DNA from: Alphaproteobacteria bacterium
Lineage (GTDB): Bacteria; Pseudomonadota; Alphaproteobacteria; Micavibrionales; CSBR16-224
Direction: 5' to 3'
Length of the DNA: 7,728 bases
Assembly (NCBI GenBank): GCA_007116755.1
Contig: SKHU01000294.1
Coordinates: 1-7,728, forward strand
Shown here: positions 1 through 4,661 of the stretch, in pieces
How the letters are laid out: each line of letters begins with the position of its first letter
How positions within the stretch are numbered: position 1 is the stretch's first letter
Position numbers and translations under genes: made by a program
The notes under the pieces: model-generated
The model's database searches: none
The model's input: only the letters and a program-made list of their open reading frames with translations
Told to the model about the DNA's origin: nothing

Positions 1-1787
1 CGGCGCTTGGCCGCAGAGGCCGCAGGCGCGGTGCGGGCATCGTCATTGGCCGGGGCATAGCCCGCGGCAACGGGATCAATATCACCGTAACCGACCAGCT
101 CCCTGAAATGTTTTAAGGCCGGATCGTGCTTGTCTTTGCCGATTTCGGGAATGCGCTGCCCTTCCATAAAACGGTCGATAAAGCGGCGCGCCACAACGGC
201 CTTGCGGGCGTTGCCGCGGCTGAGACCGTGCGCAGCCTCTTCACAGAGCAGCGCCGCCGACAGCGTATCGGACATTAAATCCAGCAGATTGCGCCCGAAG
301 ACCTGTCCGTCGGCAGGGTTTTTACGCAAGTAAGACAGCGCGTTTTTACATTTTTTCTGCGCCGATTGCAGCGCCGCCTTCTCGTAAGACAGCGCATCGG
401 GCATCCCATCGGCAATCGCGCCGATTTTGTTCAAAAACACCTCGTCGCCGTTTTCCTTTCCGGCCACCATGCGCAGCAGTTCCAGCGCCTGAATATTCGC
501 AGGTCCCTCCCAGACAGGCAAGACCATCGCATCACGGAACAGCCGCGCGGTCGGAAATTCTTCCGTATAGCCGTTGCCGCCGACCATTTCTATGGCGTTT
601 TTTCCGGCCTGCACCGCATATTCGGCGGTTTTGTATTTGGCCAGCGCCGTGGAAATGCGCAGCCACGGACGATGCGCATCATCCTCCAGCGCATCGTCAA
701 AGGCTTTGGCCGCTTCAAAGGCCAGCGCCGTGCCCGCCTCCAGCGTTGTCATTGTGTTCAAAAGCTGTTCGCGCACCATCGGGTAATTGTCGATTTTATG
801 CCCGAAGGCTTCACGGTGCGACGCCCAGCTCAACTGTTCCAGAAAGGCACGGCGATGCGCACCGGCGGCACCGACGGCGTTATGAATGCGGCTGTATTCC
901 AGCGCCTCCATCATGATTTTCAGACCGTAAGGCGGCGGCGCGATTTCAATCGCTTCAGCATCAACAAGGTCAATCTCCCCCGTTGCCAGCCCTTTGGTGC
1001 CGAGTTTGTCTTTCAAGCGGCGGATGTGATAGCTGTTTTCCGATCCGTCATCCAGATGGCTGGGGATCAGATAAAGGCCAAGCCCCTTGCTGCCTTCCGG
1101 CGCCCCCTCAGGACGCGCGGTGGCCAGCGCAAGTCCTGATGTCGCATTGCTGGTAAACCATTTCAGCCCGTTCAGCTTCACCTTGCCGTCTTTATCGGTT
1201 TTGCTTGCCCGCGTTGTCGTCGCGCCGACATCGGAGCCGCCATGCAGTTCCGTCGCCCATGTGCCGCCGGTTTTGGTCAGCCCGTCCATGCGGGTGAGTT
1301 CGGGCAGGTATTTCTCGCGCACATCATCGGGTGCGAAATGTTCCAGCACATAGGCCACCGCCCCCGTCATCGTCACGGGGCAATGCACAGAGATATCGGC
1401 CTCCGACAGCATATATCCCATCGTAAAAGACAGCAGATGCGGCGCAGGGTCATCGCCAAAAGCCAGCCCGATCGCGCCTTTTTTATAGGCTTCCTGATGT
1501 TCCTGCGCATAAAGCGGGTTAAAGATCACGCGCCCCGTGCGTTCGCCTTTTTTGTTATAGGTTTCCAGTTTCGGCGGCGCGTGGCGGTCGCTGTATTCGG
1601 CCTGACGATCCAGATCTCCCGCAACCCATTCCCCGAAATCCGCCAGCCTGTCTTTATGGTCTTTCAAAAGATCAGGAGCGAGGCGCTCCAGAATATCGTG
1701 CAGATTGCGGTCGCTTTCAAAAAAATTGCCGCCGCGCGTTTCCTGCGGATAGTTTTGCGGTTCGCGTTTTTTCGGAGATGCGCTCAT
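1..1787 (-). CDS. Acyl-CoA dehydrogenase family protein, AidB-like (C-terminus cut by left edge)
   Basis: A flavin-dependent acyl-CoA dehydrogenase fold, expected to oxidise an acyl-CoA thioester in the cytoplasm; the substrate cannot be told. The frame is open for 595 codons from the ATG at 1787 to the edge, with a TGA in frame five codons upstream, so this is the only sensible start. Visible motifs are the FAD/substrate segment TGGTWATELHGGSDVGATT (residues 173-191), GLKWFTSNA (207-215), a helical C-terminal domain with MVGGNGYTEE (401-410), and VWEGPANIQ (425-433). E427 sits where the family has its catalytic base, and E. coli AidB has its Glu at about the same number. The extended N-terminus and the T-x-x-x-GGSDV motif point to the AidB-like rather than the short-chain type. 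Family members are about 550-600 residues, so little is probably missing. The Ala-rich tail may be near the end. A role in alkylation response is not shown; lipid or branched-chain catabolism is equally possible. Confidence 0.9.
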   Translation of the reverse strand, partial: MSASPKKREPQNYPQETRGGNFFESDRNLHDILERLAPDLLKDHKDRLADFGEWVAGDLDRQAEYSDRHAPPKLETYNKKGERTGRVIFNPLYAQEHQEAYKKGAIGLAFGDDPAPHLLSFTMGYMLSEADISVHCPVTMTGAVAYVLEHFAPDDVREKYLPELTRMDGLTKTGGTWATELHGGSDVGATTTRASKTDKDGKVKLNGLKWFTSNATSGLALATARPEGAPEGSKGLGLYLIPSHLDDGSENSYHIRRLKDKLGTKGLATGEIDLVDAEAIEIAPPPYGLKIMMEALEYSRIHNAVGAAGAHRRAFLEQLSWASHREAFGHKIDNYPMVREQLLNTMTTLEAGTALAFEAAKAFDDALEDDAHRPWLRISTALAKYKTAEYAVQAGKNAIEMVGGNGYTEEFPTARLFRDAMVLPVWEGPANIQALELLRMVAGKENGDEVFLNKIGAIADGMPDALSYEKAALQSAQKKCKNALSYLRKNPADGQVFGRNLLDLMSDTLSAALLCEEAAHGLSRGNARKAVVARRFIDRFMEGQRIPEIGKDKHDPALKHFRELVGYGDIDPVAAGYAPANDDARTAPAASAAKR

Positions 1788-1875
1788 GGGAATCGGGTCT
1801 CACTTCCTGTTCACGGTCAGTATCATCAGCAATATGCAAGATCAGTATAGGGAAAGCATATATCACAAAGCGGCA

Positions 1876-1892
1876 GGCGGGGCAATCCCGCC
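1876..1892. repeat. Perfect 6-bp GC-rich inverted repeat (GGCGGG/CCCGCC)
   Basis: GGCGGG at 1876-1881 and CCCGCC at 1887-1892 form a perfect stem around a 5-base loop. On the plus strand it is followed by CGTTTTAC, a weak T-tract, so it may act as a modest terminator shielding the ankyrin gene from readthrough. It could also be a regulator site. No gene ends just upstream on the plus strand, which makes a terminator role uncertain. Confidence 0.4.
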
Positions 1893-1924
1893 CGTTTTAC
1901 TCCCTCACACTGTTTACATATTTC

Positions 1925-1954
1925 TTGACATGGCCGCCGCAATATATTAATAAT
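1925..1954 (+). promoter_or_regulatory. Sigma70-like promoter of the ankyrin gene
   Basis: A perfect TTGACA -35 lies at 1925-1930 and AATAAT (5 of 6 matches to TATAAT) at 1949-1954, with an 18-base spacer. By normal spacing transcription would start at about 1961, one base before the ATG at 1962. No Shine-Dalgarno sequence precedes that ATG, which fits a leaderless or nearly leaderless mRNA. Confidence 0.6.
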
Positions 1955-1961
1955 AGAGACC

Positions 1962-2654
1962 ATGACCAGCACCTCTCAAACAAACGCCGTCACGGATAAA
2001 GAGCCTGCGGATTTAGAAGGCCGCTTGATCTTTGCCGCCAAAACCGGAGACCTTGCCGGAGTGCAATATTGCGTTGAACAGGGGGCGGATATCCGCGCTG
2101 ACAATGATTACGCGTTGCGCCGGGCGGCGGCCAACAGCCATTTTGATGTGATCAAATACTGCGTGGCGCAGGGCTGCGATATCCGGATGGAGGATGATTA
2201 CCCGCTGCAACAGGCGGCGGCAAATAACCGTTTTGATGTTCTCCTCTACTGCGTTACGCAGGGCAGCGATATCCGCGCGAATAAGGATTTTGCCCTACTC
2301 CGCGCGGCGGAACACGGGCATCTGGATATGATCGCATATTGTGTCGGGCAAGGCAGTGACATCTTTGCGCATGACAATTACGTATTGCGCTGTGCGGCCG
2401 GAAACGGCCATCTTGATATTGTCAAATACTGGGTCGCGCAGGGCGGGGATATTCGCGCGGGTGATAACAGGGCACTCTATCTTGCAGAGGAAAAGGGACA
2501 GGCCGCTGTTGCGCAATATTGCCGCGAGCAGACCGCCCTGCTGCAGGAAAAAGAAACGGCAGCGGCACAAAAAGAAATCGCGGAAAACAAAGCCGCCCAA
2601 GCAGCGGCCAGAACACACAAACACCGCAACTTCCGCAATTTTCTGAGGCGCTGA
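1962..2654 (+). CDS. Ankyrin-repeat protein with 30-residue repeats
   Basis: A 230-residue protein, probably a protein-protein interaction scaffold; the partner is unknown. After about 20 N-terminal residues there are six repeats of exactly 30 residues, with the G-x-D-I-R start at residues 41, 71, 101, 131 and 161. A typical unit reads GSDIRANKDFALLRAAEHGH followed by LDMIAYCVGQ. This is the ankyrin pattern (ALxxAAxxGHLDxxxY) shortened from the usual 33 residues. The last unit decays (ALYLAEEKGQ) into a charged Ala/Glu/Lys-rich helix (about 191-217) and a basic tail ending NFRNFLRR. No signal peptide or membrane segment is seen, so it is probably cytoplasmic unless exported by a signal-less system. 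A Cys occurs at the same place (Y-C-V) in five of the six repeats. The gene is single, divergent from the dehydrogenase, and its end is 21 bases from the end of the convergent downstream gene. The start is supported by the promoter rather than by a ribosome binding site. Confidence 0.85.
   Translation: MTSTSQTNAVTDKEPADLEGRLIFAAKTGDLAGVQYCVEQGADIRADNDYALRRAAANSHFDVIKYCVAQGCDIRMEDDYPLQQAAANNRFDVLLYCVTQGSDIRANKDFALLRAAEHGHLDMIAYCVGQGSDIFAHDNYVLRCAAGNGHLDIVKYWVAQGGDIRAGDNRALYLAEEKGQAAVAQYCREQTALLQEKETAAAQKEIAENKAAQAAARTHKHRNFRNFLRR
2022..2531 (+). repeat. Tandem 90-bp ankyrin-coding repeats
   Basis: The units repeat every 90 bases in register with the codons. The best-kept part at DNA level is a CAGGGC-x-GCGATATCCGCGC-like block near 2079, 2169, 2259, 2349 and 2439. 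Elsewhere the copies differ at many positions, mostly while keeping the protein pattern, so the duplications look old and under selection rather than recently expanded. Confidence 0.75.
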
Positions 2655-2675
2655 TTGCAGAGGCCGTATTTCCCG

Positions 2676-3191
2676 TCAAGACGCATGTTTTTTGTAATAA
2701 CGTCCGCAGGTATCTGTCAGCGCCTTGCACAGATTGCCGCCGGCGCCGCCTGCGAAGTTTTTGCCCTTCATATCCTTTGACAGCACGGCGGCAAGGGTGC
2801 GGTGATGGGCGGCGACGATCTCCATTGCGTCATCATCGGGTGCTTTCACCGTTTCAAGGAAGTTGATCAGCACATCGCAGATTTTCGAGACCAGCGGATA
2901 TTGGAACATGCCGCCCTGCGCGCGCAGCTGCATGGCGGGGAAGAACAGTTTTTCAATCGCGCCTTCGCCTTGCAGCCGTCCGTTGCGGATATCCTTGATA
3001 ATATTTTGCAGATCATCCAGCAATTCCCGCGCAACCGGCGTGAAATCAATATCGTTGTTTTCGATCAGTTCCTGTGCCTTTTCGATTTTCTTTTTATCAA
3101 AGCCGCCGCTGCCGACCTTCTTTTTCAGCACATTGGGCGGCACGATTTTTTCCGCGCGGCGCAGTTTTGTCCGGTTTGCAATATCCGCCAT
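2676..3191 (-). CDS. Conserved HPt-like/CheE-like small protein, His-site apparently lost
   Basis: A 171-residue, mostly helical, soluble protein. The N-terminus is basic (RRAEKIVPPNVLKKKVG, about 11-27), followed by predicted helices. The segment FFPAMQLRAQGGMFQYPL (83-100) resembles what I recall of an alphaproteobacterial HPt-like family next to chemotaxis or receiver genes, where the motif reads roughly H-D-I/L-R/K-G-Q-G-x-x-F-G-Y-P-L. If that alignment holds, the phospho-accepting His is replaced by M87 and the following Gly by A91. A later AHHRTL (128-133) has two His that may or may not matter. The family assignment is from memory of the motif and is not certain. The gene is divergent from a stand-alone receiver gene at 3432, which supports a signalling role. 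An AAGGGC lies about 10 bases before the ATG. The stop is 21 bases from the ankyrin stop, in convergent orientation, and I see no terminator hairpin between them. Confidence 0.75.
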   Translation of the reverse strand: MADIANRTKLRRAEKIVPPNVLKKKVGSGGFDKKKIEKAQELIENNDIDFTPVARELLDDLQNIIKDIRNGRLQGEGAIEKLFFPAMQLRAQGGMFQYPLVSKICDVLINFLETVKAPDDDAMEIVAAHHRTLAAVLSKDMKGKNFAGGAGGNLCKALTDTCGRYYKKHAS

Positions 3192-3245
3192 GGTGACGAT
3201 GCCCTTATCATTTCATAAATTTATAAAAATCACGTCTATCTTGCT

Positions 3246-3251
3246 ATTATA
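3246..3251 (-). promoter_or_regulatory. Candidate -10 (TATAAT) of the HPt-like gene
   Basis: A perfect TATAAT on the minus strand, reading 3251 to 3246, about 55 bases before the ATG at 3191. No recognisable -35 lies 16-18 bases upstream (the place reads GGAATA), which is compatible with activator dependence. A weaker alternative -10, TATGGA at 3277-3272, would put the FNR-type box at -41.5. Confidence 0.4.
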
Positions 3252-3299
3252 GCCGCTATTGTAAACGATATTCCATAGACTGCAAGTGTAACTATTTCA

Positions 3300-3313
3300 T
3301 TGATTTCAATCAA
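3300..3313. promoter_or_regulatory. FNR/FixK-type binding site (TTGAT-N4-ATCAA)
   Basis: The sequence TTGATTTCAATCAA is a perfect match to the palindromic consensus of FNR, Anr and FixK proteins, oxygen- or redox-responsive activators of the CRP/FNR family. It lies 48 bases from the -10 on each side. With standard start sites its centre is at about -67.5 for both genes, close to but not exactly on the usual class I positions (-61.5, -71.5). No FNR-family gene is in the window, so the cognate regulator is inferred. Confidence 0.6.
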
Positions 3314-3358
3314 GAAACAGGAAGGAAATGAAAAGGAATTTTCCCTATGTAAAAATTA

Positions 3359-3367
3359 TGCTATAAT
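3359..3367 (+). promoter_or_regulatory. Extended -10 promoter of the receiver gene
   Basis: TGC-TATAAT is a perfect extended -10. The -35 position 17 bases upstream reads TTTTCC, a poor match, as expected when an extended -10 or an activator substitutes for it. The start would be near 3374, giving a leader of about 58 bases. Confidence 0.5.
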
Positions 3368-3431
3368 AAAAATCTAACATATTTTTAAATTTATAGTCTG
3401 TTTGCAACATTTCAGGAGTCTTCTGCTGGTC

Positions 3432-3986
3432 ATGGGTTATGAATTAGATGCTGTCAAAGTCCTTGTTGTTGAAAGTTCAACCCCTCTATTCCGGATGTTC
3501 CAAGGCGTCTTGCACCTTTTGGGCGTGCCTGAGGCGAATGTCTATCCGGCCTATTCCAAGCGGGAGGGATTCGAAAAATTCGTGCGCGAAAATCACGACC
3601 TGCTGATTATCGACTGGATGGACGAACCCGATCACGGCATCCAGCTGGTGCGGGAAATCCGTACCGATCCGCGCTCCCCCAATCCATTTGTGCCGATTTT
3701 GATGACGGCGGGCTCAGGCCATGCGCGGCGCGTGTTTTTGTCGCGCGATTGCGGCGTGTCCGATTATCTGGTCAAACCGTTTTCCGCCAATGATCTGGCG
3801 CAACGCATCGAGCGCATCATTGAAAAGCCGCGCCCCTTCGTCTATTACGTCGAGGAAAGCGGCGCGCCCGGTTATGTCGGCCCCGACCGCCGCCGGAAAA
3901 CCACGTCTTACAACGGGCAGGATCGCCGTCTGGCCGCCAGCCCGACCACAGCAGACGCGCAGATCGAATTTTCCAAATCAGGATAA
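3432..3986 (+). CDS. Stand-alone CheY-like response regulator with Arg-rich C-terminal tail
   Basis: A 184-residue single-domain receiver protein with no DNA-binding or enzyme domain, so it probably acts through protein contacts in chemotaxis, motility or a related cascade. The receiver spans about residues 8-132: KVLVVES start, phospho-acceptor D61 in LLIIDWMDEP, T92 in ILMTAG and K115 in YLVKPF. The acidic pair is E14-S15, so the second Mg-binding acid is replaced by Ser. After RPFVYY (134-139) come two copies of a Y-x-G-x-D-R-R motif, YVGPDRRR (148-155) and YNGQDRR (160-166). This tail is common in alphaproteobacterial receivers, and Arg-rich tails on CheY-like proteins bind c-di-GMP in the Caulobacter Cle proteins; whether this one does is untested. 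I chose the ATG at 3432 because the family starts a few residues before the first strand. AGGAGT lies 12 bases upstream, rather far. An in-frame TTG at 3402 would give 194 residues. The stop overlaps the convergent atp12 stop by 9 bases. Confidence 0.88.
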   Translation: MGYELDAVKVLVVESSTPLFRMFQGVLHLLGVPEANVYPAYSKREGFEKFVRENHDLLIIDWMDEPDHGIQLVREIRTDPRSPNPFVPILMTAGSGHARRVFLSRDCGVSDYLVKPFSANDLAQRIERIIEKPRPFVYYVEESGAPGYVGPDRRRKTTSYNGQDRRLAASPTTADAQIEFSKSG

Positions 3987-4661
3987 AAAAGCGGCCACGG
4001 CGTCAATTTCGCCCTTGAGCGCATCGCGGCGCGCGGCGGCGTCCGCATCTTCACCCCATTTTTCCGCCTGATAGAGTTCCTCGGCCAGCGCCGCCTGAAA
4101 CGCGGCCGCCGCATCAATTTGCTTTTTCGCCAGCAGATAGCCCAGCACGGCAGAGCCGAGCAGCCCCGCCGCCGCCTGCGCCGCCGTCAGGGAAAGATCG
4201 TCCAGCGCCGCCAGATGTTTTGCAAACACCGCAACATCCGCCGCGCTTTGCACCCCGCCGAAAACCGACGTAACGGAATTGAGAACAATACCCGTTTCCG
4301 CCGTGAATGTTTCGGCCGCAGGCTGCCAGAGTTTTTTTTGTCTTTCATACAGCTCCCGCGGTTCGGGCGTGTAATAACAGATCAGCTCCGTTTCCAGAAA
4401 TGCCGCCGTTGCGGCAATCACCGCCGCCCTCTCCGCCGTGATTTTATCGGCCAGCGTATAACCCAGCTGCGTCAGTTTCATTGTTGAAAAATCTATTTTT
4501 TCGCCTTGCGCGCGCCATTCCTCCGCGATTTTTTCAGCGGTTACAGCGCAAGGCAGATACAGAATATTATGCAGCGGCGTTTTCACAGGACGGCCATCCA
4601 GCAGGATGCGGAAAGACTCTCCGTCCCGCTGCGTTGCGGCGTTTTTATAAAACCGTTTCAT
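3978..4661 (-). CDS. ATP12-family F1-ATPase assembly chaperone
   Basis: A 227-residue cytoplasmic chaperone that in mitochondria binds the alpha subunit and helps build the F1 part of ATP synthase; the alphaproteobacterial homologues are assumed to do the same. Family marks are LDGRPVKTP (21-29), AEEWRAQ (46-52), the MKLTQL box (61-66, usually MPLTxL, so Pro is replaced by Lys), TELICYY (91-97) and ERQKKLWQP (106-114), then an Ala-rich helical C-terminal part with EKWGEDADAAARR near the end. The length is usual for the family. It is the last gene of the minus-strand unit. Its ATG overlaps the stop of the upstream AsmA-like gene in an ATGA, so translation is probably coupled. No separate promoter is seen. 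Its last codons overlap the end of the convergent receiver gene. Confidence 0.92.
   Translation of the reverse strand: MKRFYKNAATQRDGESFRILLDGRPVKTPLHNILYLPCAVTAEKIAEEWRAQGEKIDFSTMKLTQLGYTLADKITAERAAVIAATAAFLETELICYYTPEPRELYERQKKLWQPAAETFTAETGIVLNSVTSVFGGVQSAADVAVFAKHLAALDDLSLTAAQAAAGLLGSAVLGYLLAKKQIDAAAAFQAALAEELYQAEKWGEDADAAARRDALKGEIDAVAAFLS
4658..4661 (-). other. ATGA stop-start overlap (translational coupling)
   Basis: On the minus strand the TGA of the AsmA-like gene and the ATG of the atp12-type gene share the bases ATGA. No good Shine-Dalgarno sequence is needed in this arrangement, because the terminating ribosome can restart. It supports co-transcription of the two genes. Confidence 0.8.

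Larger units (their letters stand above)
1788..1961. other. Divergent intergenic region between the dehydrogenase and ankyrin genes
   Basis: This spacer separates two divergently transcribed genes and must hold the promoters of both. On the minus strand there is an AGGAAGTGAG stretch about 15 bases before the dehydrogenase ATG and a TATACT at 1849-1844 that could be a -10, but no -35 at a good distance. On the plus strand there is a strong promoter candidate (separate entry). A GC-rich inverted repeat lies in the middle (separate entry). No small gene is apparent. Confidence 0.6.
3192..3431. other. AT-rich divergent regulatory region
   Basis: This gap separates the HPt-like gene (minus) from the receiver gene (plus) and is clearly AT-richer than the flanking coding DNA. 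It holds an FNR-type box and one TATAAT on each strand, listed separately. A 12-codon frame at 3328-3366 is preceded by a good AGGAAGG sequence, but the plus-strand -10 lies inside its end, so I do not call it a gene. Confidence 0.6.

Noticed and set aside
366..1850. Long plus-strand open frames at 366-1139 and 1242-1850
   Set aside because: They lie antisense to the dehydrogenase gene, encode Arg/His/Phe-rich low-quality protein with no recognisable motif, and arise from GC-rich codon bias of the real minus-strand gene.
2655..2675. Bidirectional terminator between the ankyrin and HPt-like genes
   Set aside because: Only 21 bases lie between the stops and no hairpin with a T-tract is visible there or just inside either gene.
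2295..2730. Minus-strand and other-frame plus-strand open frames across the ankyrin gene
   Set aside because: They mirror the 90-base repeats in wrong frames and have no ribosome sites or family motifs; the ankyrin frame explains the DNA.
2802..3252. Plus-strand open frames at 2802-3218 and 2863-3252
   Set aside because: Antisense shadows of the HPt-like gene; the minus-strand frame has the motif-like segment, a start and a sensible stop.
3328..3366. A 12-codon leader-peptide-like frame with a strong AGGAAGG before it
   Set aside because: The receiver gene's best -10 (3362-3367) overlaps its stop codon, so the main transcript would start after it. It would matter only if an upstream promoter exists.
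3402..3431. TTG at 3402 as the receiver start
   Set aside because: It would add ten residues that do not fit the family N-terminus and has no ribosome site upstream. AGGAGT lies downstream of it, favouring ATG 3432, although at a long distance.
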